DNA of 64,000 nucleotides from Spongiactinospora rosea. GTDB lineage: Bacteria > Actinomycetota > Actinomycetes > Streptosporangiales > Streptosporangiaceae. The stretch covers positions 62,001 through 126,000 of the forward strand of contig NZ_QMEY01000004.1 in assembly GCF_003315795.1 (NCBI RefSeq). Direction: 5' to 3'. A program made the position numbers and the translations under genes. Position 1 is the stretch's first letter. The number at the start of each line of letters is the position of its first letter. The notes beneath the pieces were generated by a model, which made no database searches, had not been told where the DNA came from, and saw only the letters and a program-made list of their open reading frames with translations. Below are positions 8,190 through 16,624 of the stretch, piece by piece.

Positions 8190-9246
8190 CGCGGCACGCA
8201 CGGTAGAAGTCGCTCCAGCCGTCGCGCTCGCGCACGACGGTCTCCAGGTACTCGCGCCACACCACCTGGTCCGAGACCGGGTCCTGGACCACCGCGCCCC
8301 GGATGCCGCCCGCGACGTCGGCGGCCCGCAGCACGCCGTCGCCGAAGTGGGCGGCCAGCGCGACACCGCTGGTCAGCACCGAGATGGCCTCGGCGGTGGA
8401 CAGCGTGCCGCTGGGCGACTTGACCTTGGTGCGGCCGTCTTCGGTGACGCCCGAGCGCAGTTCGCGGAACACGGTCACCACCCGGCGGATCTCCTCCAGC
8501 CCGGCCGGGATCTCCGGCAGCGCGAGCGACCGGCCGAGTTGTTCCACCCGGCGCGAGACGATGTCGATCTCCTCCTCGGCGGTCGCGGGCACCGGCAGCA
8601 CCACGGTGTTGAAGCGCCTGCGCAGCGCGCTGGACAGCTCGTTCACGCCCCGGTCGCGGTCGTTGGCGGTGGCGATCACGTTGAACCCGCGCCGCGCCTG
8701 GACCTCCTCGTTCAGCTCCGGGATCGGCAGGGTCTTCTCCGACAGCACGGTGATCAGCGCGTCCTGGACGTCGGACGGCATGCGGGTCAGCTCCTCCACC
8801 CGCACGATGCCGCCGTCGGTCATGGCCCGCATCACCGGGCTCGGCGTCAGCGCCTCCCGGGAGGGGCCTTCGGCGAGCAGGCGGGCGTAGTTCCAGCCGT
8901 AGCGGACGGCCTCCTCGGCGGTGCCCGCGGTGCCCTGCACCAGCAGGGTGGAGTCACCGCTGACCGCGGCGGCCAGGTGCTCCGACAGCCAGGTCTTGGC
9001 GGTGCCGGGCACGCCGAGCAGCAGCAGCGCCCGGTCGGTGGCGAGCGTGGCCACGGCCACCTCGACCACGCGGCGGGGACCGATGTACTTGGGGGTGATC
9101 TGGTCGCCGTCGCCCAGGATGTACGTCGTCACGGCCCACGGGGACAGCCGCCAGCCGGGCGGCCGTGGCCGGTCGTCTGACTTCGCGAGCACGGCCAGCT
9201 CCTCGGCATAGAGGTCTTCGGCGTGCGGACGCAGGACGTCGGTCAC
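8179..9246 (-). CDS. MoxR-family AAA+ ATPase
   Basis: 355 residues. Walker A is GVPGTAKTW (78-86). The Walker B position reads GGIVRVEEL, with VEE in place of the usual hydrophobic-DE, an unusual variant. Sensor 1 is in FNVIATANDRDRG, followed by an arginine-finger region SSALRRRFN. MoxR ATPases act as hexameric chaperones together with vWA proteins, and one is encoded three genes downstream in the same operon. The gene overlaps the DUF5691 gene by four bases (start) and the DUF5682 gene by eleven (stop), so the products are probably made in fixed proportion. Confidence 0.93.
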   Translation of the reverse strand: MTDVLRPHAEDLYAEELAVLAKSDDRPRPPGWRLSPWAVTTYILGDGDQITPKYIGPRRVVEVAVATLATDRALLLLGVPGTAKTWLSEHLAAAVSGDSTLLVQGTAGTAEEAVRYGWNYARLLAEGPSREALTPSPVMRAMTDGGIVRVEELTRMPSDVQDALITVLSEKTLPIPELNEEVQARRGFNVIATANDRDRGVNELSSALRRRFNTVVLPVPATAEEEIDIVSRRVEQLGRSLALPEIPAGLEEIRRVVTVFRELRSGVTEDGRTKVKSPSGTLSTAEAISVLTSGVALAAHFGDGVLRAADVAGGIRGAVVQDPVSDQVVWREYLETVVRERDGWSDFYRACRDAG

Positions 9247-10892
9247 GACAACTCCTTCAACATGTCGCTTCGGTAGCGGAGGACGGCGGCGACCTCCTGG
9301 ACTGGTGGCTCGGGTGACAACCCGGCCGCCGCCTGGTGCTGCGCGGGGTCGGCCCGCTCACCGGCGAGCCTGATCAGCTCGCCGAGGTTCCATGGCTGGG
9401 TGCCGGCCACGTCGAGGATCTTGTGCAGCACGGCGCGGGTCAGGGCGGGACCCCAGGGGGCCGCCGCGCCGCCCAGCACCATGATCAACTGTCCGTCCAC
9501 GGGGTGCCGGGCGACGAAGTCGGCGGCCAGCGCCTCCTGCTCGGCGGGACGGAGCACGGCGAGCAGTTCGGCCAGCGGATCGACGGCGAACAGTGCCCGC
9601 GCCCAGGCGGGGTCGCGCTGCAGCACGGCGGCGCGCACCCAGCCCGCCCGCACCTCGCGTCCCCAGTCGACGATCTTCATTCCGACGAGGATGTCGGGCG
9701 GGACGCCGAACACCTCGGCCCACACCCGAAGCGGGGTCCGCGCCACCACCTGCTGGAGCCACCAGCTCCGCTCGCCGGTGCCGCGCGGCGGAGCCGCCCG
9801 TACGCCGTCACGGGCCATGCCCGCGTCGCAGCTCTCCGGCGGCACGACCGCGATCCGGCCGCCCGACGGACGCAGACACCGCCGGCCGCGCTCGGCCATC
9901 CGCTCCCCGAGCCGGGAACCGGGCAGCCGGGTCAGCAGATCGGCCGCGGCCTGTCGTACCTCACGACGCCGGTCGTCCAGCGCGGCCTCCAGGAACGGCT
10001 CATCACCCGCGGACAGCCCGTCTTCGAGCACCCCGAGCAACACGGCCCGATCATCGGGCCCCTCCCGCTCCCACCCCCGCGCGAGCAGCCTCAACGCACC
10101 CTCGGGATCGACCATCCTCAACCCCGCCAGATACGCGACCCGATCCCCCTGAGTCCCCAACCGCCAGACCTCGGCCTCCCCAGCCCCGATGGCTCCATCC
10201 GTTCCGGCATCGCCGGAGTCCCCGCCCCCATCGGAATCACCAGGACGCCGACCAGAACCCGCCTCCCCCGGCATACTCGGCCCGACAAGACCGTCCCGCC
10301 CAGGACCCCCGGGTTCAGCGGAACCGGGCACCACCACCGCACCGGGCCCGACGTGGTCGGCCCGCCCCGGCGTACCGGAACCCGGCACCTCGCGATCAGC
10401 GGGGGCCGGTGGTGGGGTGGTGGGTTCTTTGTCGAGGAAGGGCCAGGGGTGGTCGTGGATGGTGGCCAGCCAGCGGCCGCGGCGGCCGGCGAGGGCGGTC
10501 ACGTGGGGGCGGATCGAGCGGTCCTTGGCGGCGTGGTCGAGGAGTTCGGGCAGCAGGTGCGGGGGGACGCGCAGGCCCCGCCGGGCCGCCTCGGCCAGCC
10601 ACTCCGGCAGCAGCCGGGCATGCTCGCCGCCGAGAATGCGCGCCAGCCGGTCGGCGGCGGCCCTGGGAACCGCCGGGCGGTCTTCGGCCGGTGCGGGCGG
10701 CAGCGGCTCGCCCGTGCCGGGCCGCTGACCCGCCCGCCTGCGCACGGTCTCCACCGCCGCGCGTTCGAGCAGCTCCACGGCGGGATCCCCGCCGCCCGCC
10801 GGGTCGGACGGCGGCCTGCGGTCGGTACCGACCAGGGCCGCCGAGACGATCTCCGGCCACTCCGCTCCCGATTGCTCACGCACCCCGCTCAC
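9243..10892 (-). CDS. DUF5691 family protein of the MoxR operon
   Basis: 549 residues. An N-terminal helical domain (about 1-155) and a C-terminal helical domain (about 240-549) flank a Gly/Pro/Asp-rich low-complexity linker at about 157-240. The segment VLLGVLEDGLSAGDEPFLEAALDDRR and the following RQAAADLLTRLP have the periodicity of HEAT-like repeats, so a scaffold role is plausible. No catalytic motif seen. The gene overlaps the SWIM gene and the moxR gene by four bases each. The family is known from this operon context and has no assigned function. Confidence 0.82.
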   Translation of the reverse strand: MSGVREQSGAEWPEIVSAALVGTDRRPPSDPAGGGDPAVELLERAAVETVRRRAGQRPGTGEPLPPAPAEDRPAVPRAAADRLARILGGEHARLLPEWLAEAARRGLRVPPHLLPELLDHAAKDRSIRPHVTALAGRRGRWLATIHDHPWPFLDKEPTTPPPAPADREVPGSGTPGRADHVGPGAVVVPGSAEPGGPGRDGLVGPSMPGEAGSGRRPGDSDGGGDSGDAGTDGAIGAGEAEVWRLGTQGDRVAYLAGLRMVDPEGALRLLARGWEREGPDDRAVLLGVLEDGLSAGDEPFLEAALDDRRREVRQAAADLLTRLPGSRLGERMAERGRRCLRPSGGRIAVVPPESCDAGMARDGVRAAPPRGTGERSWWLQQVVARTPLRVWAEVFGVPPDILVGMKIVDWGREVRAGWVRAAVLQRDPAWARALFAVDPLAELLAVLRPAEQEALAADFVARHPVDGQLIMVLGGAAAPWGPALTRAVLHKILDVAGTQPWNLGELIRLAGERADPAQHQAAAGLSPEPPVQEVAAVLRYRSDMLKELS

Positions 10893-12220
10893 AGCACGAT
10901 CACCTGGCCTTCCTCGTCATGGGTCGAAAGCGGGACCAGCCCGCGCGGCGTCCACTCCGCGGCGACCGTGAGCGGGTGACCGCCGGAGGCCGCGATGAGC
11001 CGCCACGGCGGTCTCTGGGCGGCCAGTGACCAGCCCTCCGCCTGCCCAGGGTGGCCGAGCAGCCAGCGCTCACCGCCGCGCAGCGGGACCACCCCGGCCA
11101 GGACCACCGGCCAGGAGTCCAGCCATGGGTCGGCGGCCAGCGCCCCGGCCACCTCCGACAGCGCCGCCGAGATCGAGACCCCGGGCGGCTCACCCCCGTT
11201 GCGCATCGAGTGGCGCTCGGCGACCTGGGCGCGCAGCGGCCCGGACCCGGGGTAGAAGGCCAGGTCGGCATCGACCGCACTGCCGGTGAGCAGCGAGGCG
11301 TCCAGCGGCTGCCCGATCGGCGCGAACGACAGCACCAGGGCCGAACGCCCGGTGGCGCGCCCGCGCAGCCAGACCCGGCGGGCGATCAGCCGGTCCTGTT
11401 CGGTGTCGCGCCTGCCGAGAACATGCCATTCGTCGCGGACCGCGGGCCCGGCCAGCACCTCCTCGCGCGAGACCGGGAAACCCACCCGGGACCTGACCGT
11501 CTGCCCGAGGTCGCCGCCCTGCTCACGCCGGTGCGCCACGGCCAGCAGGTGCAGCAGCGCGTACTCCTCCAGCAGGCGCCCCGGCCAGTCGTCGCCGGAA
11601 AGGACCGGCCCCAGTCGTCCGACCGCGCTCGCGACCCCGGGGGCCTGGGCGTCCACAAGGCGCTTGGCCAGGTCGTCCCAGTGGCCGAAGCCGGAGGTGC
11701 GGGTGCCCGCCATGCCCTGCCGGATCTGGTCGGTCAGCCATCGCTCCAGCTCCGACAGACCTGCGGTGACCCGCCGCTCGCGCTGCGCCGCCCGCGCGTC
11801 GGCCTGCTCGCGCCCGCGCGCATGGTCCTCCGCATCGCTCGCCTCGGCCGTCGGCTTGGCCGCGACGGCGGCGGCCCGCCGGTCGGCGCGGTCTTGGCGC
11901 TGGGCCATCCACTCCGCCGCCCACGGCGGCAGGCCCGCCGCCTCCGGCACACCACCGGCCGACCACAGCAGCAGCAGGCCGACCGCGTGCTTGCAGGGGA
12001 ACTTCCTGCTGGGGCAACTGCACTTGAAGGCGGGCTCGGACAGGTCGACGCAGGCGCGGTACGGGGTCGCGCCGCTCCCCTTGCACTCGCCCCACACCAC
12101 CTCGGACGCCACCCCGGACGCCGGCCACTTCCCGGGCGCGGCCACGCCTTGTGCGGCCTTGCGCGAGGGGGCGTCGGGGGCGAGCTCCAGCACTTGATCA
12201 CGGCTCCACCGATCGATCAC
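10889..12220 (-). CDS. SWIM zinc-finger protein, first gene of the MoxR operon
   Basis: 443 residues from the GTG at 12220. The start is chosen because the conserved RWSRDQVLELAPDAPSRKAAQG follows at once and a TAATCT hexamer lies 7 bases upstream, which suits a leaderless transcript; the open frame upstream is GC-rich shadow. The SWIM motif CxCx6CxH is at about 67-78 (CSCPSRKFPCKH). The rest is helical with WP- and Arg-rich stretches. SWIM fingers bind nucleic acid or protein. It heads an operon of five overlapping genes, which suggests its level sets the rest. Confidence 0.85.
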   Translation of the reverse strand: MIDRWSRDQVLELAPDAPSRKAAQGVAAPGKWPASGVASEVVWGECKGSGATPYRACVDLSEPAFKCSCPSRKFPCKHAVGLLLLWSAGGVPEAAGLPPWAAEWMAQRQDRADRRAAAVAAKPTAEASDAEDHARGREQADARAAQRERRVTAGLSELERWLTDQIRQGMAGTRTSGFGHWDDLAKRLVDAQAPGVASAVGRLGPVLSGDDWPGRLLEEYALLHLLAVAHRREQGGDLGQTVRSRVGFPVSREEVLAGPAVRDEWHVLGRRDTEQDRLIARRVWLRGRATGRSALVLSFAPIGQPLDASLLTGSAVDADLAFYPGSGPLRAQVAERHSMRNGGEPPGVSISAALSEVAGALAADPWLDSWPVVLAGVVPLRGGERWLLGHPGQAEGWSLAAQRPPWRLIAASGGHPLTVAAEWTPRGLVPLSTHDEEGQVIVL

Positions 12221-12227
12221 GCTGCGC

Positions 12228-12233
12228 AGATTA
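12228..12233 (-). promoter_or_regulatory. -10-like TAATCT directly before the SWIM gene
   Basis: TAATCT is separated from the GTG start by 7 bases, so transcription would begin at or next to the start codon. No ribosome binding site is present in this gap. Confidence 0.5.
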
Positions 12234-12608
12234 GCGGTCCTCACCGACAGAATCGCCCCGCCCGAACACCCCCGCCCCCACCTGCCACAACGACCGGCCA
12301 AGGTCGCCGATCCACCCCGGCATGCGGCCCGCCTCCGCTGCGGGGGCGGACCGGGCGGGCACGGGCCGCGTGAAGTGCGCGGGCGGATCTCACCCGCGGC
12401 CATGGATGCATGTCAGTGGCGACCGCGACAGGGCGGGCGTAGCGCTCCAGAGAGCCTACGGAGGGTTCGGCGGCGCGCCGGCGGGACGGCCGGGCCCGCC
12501 CGGTGGGCGGCGGACATCGCCGCTCGGGGTACGGCGGCGGCCGGGGCGTAACACGGGGAGGCGGCTGGGCGGTGCAGGGCTGCCGGTGCCCCCGGTCAGC
12601 CCCGCAGG
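12234..12608. other. Intergenic region, no supported gene
   Basis: About 375 bases between the SWIM gene promoter and the tetR stop. Very GC-rich. Short open frames exist on both strands, including a 49-codon ATG frame at 12402-12551, but none has a convincing start or recognisable protein. I see no strong terminator hairpin. Confidence 0.4.
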
Positions 12609-13190
12609 TCAGGGCGCGAAGGCGTGTTCGACGGCCCGGGCGAGCGCCCTGCGGCGCCGGTCGTGGTCGGCCGGGGGGTCGTCCTTGCTCGCGGCGTACA
12701 TGGCGCTGGCCGGTGACCAGGTCAGCGACATGGCGGTGACGATGGCGAGCACCTCGGCCGGGGCGATGGACGCGTCGACCATGCCCGCGGCCTGCGCGTC
12801 GGCGATCGCCTGGAGCTTGCCGGCGTCGTGCCCTGGCATGAACCCGAGCAGGTCGCCGGTCGGGGTGCGTTCCAGACGGGACCAGGCGGCGAGCCGGACG
12901 AGTTCAGGATGGACGAGATAGGCGTCATAGAGGCGTACGGCATAGCCGGCCAGGTCGTCGCCGGTGGTGGGGACCGTCTCGACGATCATGTCGAGGTGCT
13001 CGGCGAAGACGGCGTCGAAGAGCTCGTCCTTGCTGCGGTGGTACTTGTAGATCTGCGCCTTGTTGACCTGGGCGTTGGCGGAGATGCGGTCGATCCTCGC
13101 GCCGGCGATGCCGAAGGCGGCGAACTCGGCCGTGGCCGCATCGAGCAGGCGGCGCCGTGACGCCTGGCCCGCGCGAGTGATCTGTCCCAT
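12609..13190 (-). CDS. TetR-family repressor
   Basis: 193 residues. The N-terminal HTH is TAEFAAFGIAGARIDRISANAQVNKAQIYKYHRSKDEL, a textbook TetR DNA-binding domain, followed by a helical ligand domain. It lies downstream of an aldehyde dehydrogenase gene on the same strand. Its promoter region carries an 18-bp near-palindrome (13210-13227) that is repeated upstream of the dehydrogenase and again at the end of the next gene, so I infer autoregulation and control of the dehydrogenase. The ligand is unknown, perhaps an aldehyde or its precursor. Confidence 0.93.
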   Translation of the reverse strand: MGQITRAGQASRRRLLDAATAEFAAFGIAGARIDRISANAQVNKAQIYKYHRSKDELFDAVFAEHLDMIVETVPTTGDDLAGYAVRLYDAYLVHPELVRLAAWSRLERTPTGDLLGFMPGHDAGKLQAIADAQAAGMVDASIAPAEVLAIVTAMSLTWSPASAMYAASKDDPPADHDRRRRALARAVEHAFAP

Positions 13191-13209
13191 TTTCGCGACT
13201 CTATACGAA

Positions 13210-13227
13210 AAACAAACCGGTTCGTTT
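13210..13227. promoter_or_regulatory. TetR operator 1 (tetR promoter)
   Basis: AAACAAACCGGTTCGTTT, 18 bases, arms AAACAAACC and GGTTCGTTT with one mismatch. It lies 20 bases upstream of the tetR start. Confidence 0.75.
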
Positions 13228-13243
13228 CACGGCGCGCGTGTGA

Positions 13244-14734
13244 TCAGAGCTGGACCATGACGGTCTTGGTCTCGGTGAACGCGTCCAGGACGTCGGTGCC
13301 GTGCTCGCGGCCGATGCCGGACTGCTTGAAGCCGCCGAAGGGGACGGTGCCGGCGGTCATCTGCCCGTAGGTGTTGATCCATACGGTGCCGGCCTGGAGG
13401 CGCGCGGCGACCCGGTGGGCGCGGGCGAGGTCCGTGGTCCACACGGCGGAGGCGAGGCCATAGTCGGAGTCGTTGGCCAGTCGCAAGACCTCGGCCTCGT
13501 CGGTGAAGGACATCAGCGCGGCGACCGGGCCGAAGATCTCCTCCTGAGCGATGCGCATGTCGTTGGTGACGTTGTCGATGACGGTCGGCGGGACGAACAG
13601 GCCCGGGTCTCCGGTCAGTTCACCGCCGTGGCGCAGGCGTGCTCCCTCCTCACGGGCGATGCCGAAGTAGGAGGTGACGCGGTTGTAGTGCTCCCGGGAG
13701 GCGAGCGGGCCCATGCGGGTGCCAGGGTGGAAGGGATCGCCCATGGTGTAGGAGTCCAGTTCGCCGGCGAGCAGGCGGCCGAACTCCTCGCGTACCGATT
13801 CCTCGACGAAGATCCGGGTGCCCGCCACGCAGCCCTGCCCGGTGCCGGCCAGGAAGCCGAGCGCGGCACCCGCGGCGGCCGCCTTGAGGTCGGCGTCGGC
13901 GAAGACGATGTTCGGGGACTTGCCGCCGAGTTCCAGGGTGACGCGCTTCAGGGTGCCGGTGGAGGCTTGAAGGACGTGCTTGCCGACCGCGGTGGATCCG
14001 GTGAAGGAGACCTTGTCGACACCGGGGTGGGTGATGATCGCCTCGCCTGCGGTGGGGCCGTCGCCCGTGATGACGTTGACGACACCGGGGGGCAGGTCGG
14101 TGGCCTGCAGGAGCTCTCCCAGCCGCAGGGCGGTCAGCGGGGACTGCGGGGCGGGCTTGAGAATGAGGGTGTTGCCGGTGGCCAGTGCCGGGCCGAGCTT
14201 CCAGACGGCCTGGAGCAGCGGGCCGTTCCAGCCGGTGATACCGGCGACCACCCCCAGTGCCTGACGCACGGTGTAGTGGAACTGCCCCGGCCCCGAAGGG
14301 GCGGTCTGACCGTAGATCTTGGTGGGCCAGCCCGCGTAGTGGCGGACGACCTCCACCGAGTGCGAGACGAACCAGCGGCTCAGGGAGAGTGGCGCGCCCA
14401 TGTCGAGGGACTCCAGAGTGGCGAGTTCCTCGGCGTTGTCCTCGATCACATCGGCGATCTGCAGAAGTATCCGGCTGCGCCGGTAAGGAGTGATGGCCGA
14501 CCACGACGGGTCCTCGAACGCACGGCGGGCAGCGGCCACGGCCGCCTCGACATCCTCAGGACCGGCCACGGCGACACGGGTCAGCGCCTGCTCGGTCGTC
14601 GGGTCGATCGTCTCGATGGTCTCGCCGGAGCGGGCGGAGATCCACTCGCCGCCGATCAGCAGCTTCTTGGGGCCGCCCTTCAGGAAGTCCGGTGAGGGGC
14701 GGTCGGCTGGGGCGAGCATGAGCGGTGCGGGCAC
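13244..14734 (-). CDS. NAD(P)-dependent aldehyde dehydrogenase
   Basis: 496 residues, normal for the ALDH superfamily. Key residues visible: Asn in GWNGPL (170), Lys in ILKPAP (193), coenzyme loop FTGSTAVGK (245-252), general base Glu in TLELGGKSPN (268) and catalytic Cys in GQGC (302). It oxidises an aldehyde to the acid in the cytoplasm; the substrate cannot be read from sequence. GTG at 14734 is the assumed start. The gene is flanked by two copies of the operator seen before tetR, so it is the likely main target of that repressor, derepressed by an aldehyde-related signal. Confidence 0.95.
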   Translation of the reverse strand: MPAPLMLAPADRPSPDFLKGGPKKLLIGGEWISARSGETIETIDPTTEQALTRVAVAGPEDVEAAVAAARRAFEDPSWSAITPYRRSRILLQIADVIEDNAEELATLESLDMGAPLSLSRWFVSHSVEVVRHYAGWPTKIYGQTAPSGPGQFHYTVRQALGVVAGITGWNGPLLQAVWKLGPALATGNTLILKPAPQSPLTALRLGELLQATDLPPGVVNVITGDGPTAGEAIITHPGVDKVSFTGSTAVGKHVLQASTGTLKRVTLELGGKSPNIVFADADLKAAAAGAALGFLAGTGQGCVAGTRIFVEESVREEFGRLLAGELDSYTMGDPFHPGTRMGPLASREHYNRVTSYFGIAREEGARLRHGGELTGDPGLFVPPTVIDNVTNDMRIAQEEIFGPVAALMSFTDEAEVLRLANDSDYGLASAVWTTDLARAHRVAARLQAGTVWINTYGQMTAGTVPFGGFKQSGIGREHGTDVLDAFTETKTVMVQL

Positions 14735-14756
14735 GGGATGCCTCCGTGGCAGAAAT

Positions 14757-14774
14757 AAACAAACTGGTCTGTTT
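14757..14774. promoter_or_regulatory. TetR operator 2 (aldehyde dehydrogenase promoter)
   Basis: AAACAAACTGGTCTGTTT, arms with two mismatches, same consensus as the other two sites. It lies 22 bases upstream of the dehydrogenase start. Confidence 0.75.
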
Positions 14775-14810
14775 CACTTGAGACCGTAGCCTCCTCCCTG
14801 GACGCAAGTC

Positions 14811-14828
14811 AAACAAACTAGTTTGTTA
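14811..14828. promoter_or_regulatory. TetR operator 3
   Basis: The central 16 bases AACAAACTAGTTTGTT are a perfect palindrome. It lies 36 bases upstream of operator 2 and overlaps the stop codon of the GNAT gene. The spacing suggests cooperative binding or a -35-region site for the dehydrogenase promoter. Confidence 0.75.
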
Positions 14829-15335
14829 CCCGCCCCGGCCGGATCTCGGGCCGGGGCGGCCGGTCGGGCAGGGGCGGGCGAGGGGCTTGACGAGGACCTG
14901 GAATATCTCGCCCGGCATCCGGACCGGGGGGTGGGCCCATTCCACGTAGTTCAGGCGGGCGTAGAGGCGGCGGGCGTCGGGGTTGGTGAGGGAGACGCCG
15001 AGGGCGACGTGGCGGTGGCCGCGTTGGGCGAGGACGCGTTCGGCCTCGGCGAGGAGGGCGGTGCCGACGCCCTGGTTGCGTTGGTCGGCGCGTACCTCCA
15101 GGTGGGTGATCACCGGGACGCCGGGGAGCCACTCGCGCAGTTCGGGCTCCTCGGCCGGCTCCCACCACAGGTAGACGTTCCCGACGACATCACCTCCGCG
15201 TACGGCGATGAGCAGCACGCCTCGGCCGCGACGCTGGCGGTGGAACCGTTCGAAGAAGAAATCGGCCTGCCCGAAATAGCGAATCAGCGGGGTTAAATCA
15301 GTGTAGATGGCGGGCCGTATACGCGGGTGGGGCAC
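14826..15335 (-). CDS. GNAT-family N-acetyltransferase
   Basis: 169 residues. The acetyl-CoA loop is VRADQRNQGVGTALL (81-95; R-x-x-G-x-G/A pattern) after the beta-strand ITHLEV, and NPDARRLYARLNY is the usual C-terminal GNAT motif. GTG start at 15335. The gene follows the glycosyltransferase on the same strand by 37 bases and may belong to the XRE-glycosyltransferase unit. The substrate is unknown. The C-terminal 25 residues are Pro/Arg/Gly-rich and extend beyond the domain. The stop codon lies inside TetR operator 3. Confidence 0.88.
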   Translation of the reverse strand: MPHPRIRPAIYTDLTPLIRYFGQADFFFERFHRQRRGRGVLLIAVRGGDVVGNVYLWWEPAEEPELREWLPGVPVITHLEVRADQRNQGVGTALLAEAERVLAQRGHRHVALGVSLTNPDARRLYARLNYVEWAHPPVRMPGEIFQVLVKPLARPCPTGRPGPRSGRGG

Positions 15336-15372
15336 GAAGCACTCCGTCCTCGGTCGCCGGCTGCCTCATTTC

Positions 15373-16614
15373 TTAAGAATGCCCGAGAGATCCACTCGTC
15401 GTCCATTCATCCCTTACGCCCAGATAGCTACTAGATTGGTATAATTTGTGGTAACCGTGGCCTCCTGCCCCCATCCGGCGGACCACGATCTCCCGCGACT
15501 CCAGCCCCGCCAGCGTGAGGGCCTGCTCCAGGCGTACCGGCGTCGGGAGCCGGCGTGCGAAGCGCCGCCAGCGGGTCCGGTCGGCCAGCCAGGCGTGCAG
15601 GTAGTCGGCGCACAGGTCGGGCGTGATGAACTGGAGCCGCCCGTACGCCGCCTTCAGCGACAGGGTCATCCGGTGCCGCTCAGGCGTGTCGGGACACCGC
15701 TCCACCCTGCGGGTCACGTCGTCGATGAAACGCCGCCGCCTGCCCAGGAAGCCCACCCAGAAGGCCCGGTCGGCCTGGCGTACCGTGCCACCCACATCGA
15801 GCAGCGAGTAGACGCCCTCGGCGAGCACGTCGCCCAGTTCCTCTGCCCGGGCGCGGTCGGGGTGGGCGAACGGGTCGTAGGGCGCCTGGAAGGCCCTGCC
15901 GGTGACGGCGACCCGCCGCAGCCGTTTGTCGTCGAGCAGGTAGAACCAGTCGTCGTTGTAGATGTCGGGGAAGAACGACGTCGTGCGCACCGGATCGACC
16001 GCCAGCGCCCCTCCCCCGATGAACGTCTCCTGATATCCGCCCGTCCGCCGGTGCGCGTGACAGACCACCGAATTGTCGGGGAATCCGCCGATGGACAGGC
16101 CGACACCGTCGTACACGTCCAGAAGCCGCGCCGCGCGCAGCAGGTCACCGCGGTCGGCGACGGTTATGTCGTCATCGAGGAAGACGATCCGCCGCCAGCC
16201 CACCATGCGGGCGATGAGCAGGCCGAGATTGCGTTTCGCGCTGACGTCCGTCCTGCGCTCGAACTTTGTGTCGGCGAGCAGGTCCGTGGTCGCCAGCGCG
16301 GGCAGTGCCATGCTCCGCGCCTCCGGTACGTCGATGGCGAGCAGCGCGGCCCCCGCCGCGTCCGCGGCCCTGGCCGCCGCCTCCGCGTTCGCCCATCGGC
16401 TGCACAGCGCCACCAGCGGCACCGCGAGCGCGCGGGCCAGCCCCGCCACGTGCCGTAGCGCCGCCGACCGCCGCGCGGTGGGCACGACCAGCGCGTCGAC
16501 GCGTCCGAGCGGCGCCGATGTCCGCCCCGCGGCCAGGAGATGCCGGTGCGAGCCGTGGTGGAAAGGGCTGCCACCCGACCCCGGCCTCCCGGACGGCGGT
16601 GGCGGACGGCTCAT
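15373..16614 (-). CDS. Glycosyltransferase-like protein (GT-A type)
   Basis: 413 residues. The segment AKRNLGLLIARMVGWRRIVFLDDDITV, with a DDD at 147-149, is a GT-A nucleotide-sugar and metal binding motif, followed by FIGGGALAVD and SFFPDIYNDDWFYLLDD, typical of family-2-like transferases. No membrane segment, so cytoplasmic. The start ATG at 16614 lies 10 bases after the stop of an XRE regulator gene, so the two are probably one transcript. The donor and acceptor are not predictable. The 3' end of the gene is markedly AT-richer than its surroundings (15400-15450). Confidence 0.78.
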   Translation of the reverse strand: MSRPPPPSGRPGSGGSPFHHGSHRHLLAAGRTSAPLGRVDALVVPTARRSAALRHVAGLARALAVPLVALCSRWANAEAAARAADAAGAALLAIDVPEARSMALPALATTDLLADTKFERRTDVSAKRNLGLLIARMVGWRRIVFLDDDITVADRGDLLRAARLLDVYDGVGLSIGGFPDNSVVCHAHRRTGGYQETFIGGGALAVDPVRTTSFFPDIYNDDWFYLLDDKRLRRVAVTGRAFQAPYDPFAHPDRARAEELGDVLAEGVYSLLDVGGTVRQADRAFWVGFLGRRRRFIDDVTRRVERCPDTPERHRMTLSLKAAYGRLQFITPDLCADYLHAWLADRTRWRRFARRLPTPVRLEQALTLAGLESREIVVRRMGAGGHGYHKLYQSSSYLGVRDEWTTSGSLGHS

Positions 16615-16624
16615 TCAGCGCAGC

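Noticed and set aside
8190..8366. Longer start for the DUF5682 protein
   Set aside because: The added residues are an antisense-like shadow of the moxR gene; ATG 8189 fits the overlapping operon.
12402..12551. Small 49-codon gene
   Set aside because: No ribosome site, Arg/Gly-rich composition typical of GC-rich shadow.
15400..15450. Separate small gene or tRNA in the AT-rich patch
   Set aside because: The patch is the 3' coding end of the glycosyltransferase gene; no cloverleaf is visible.
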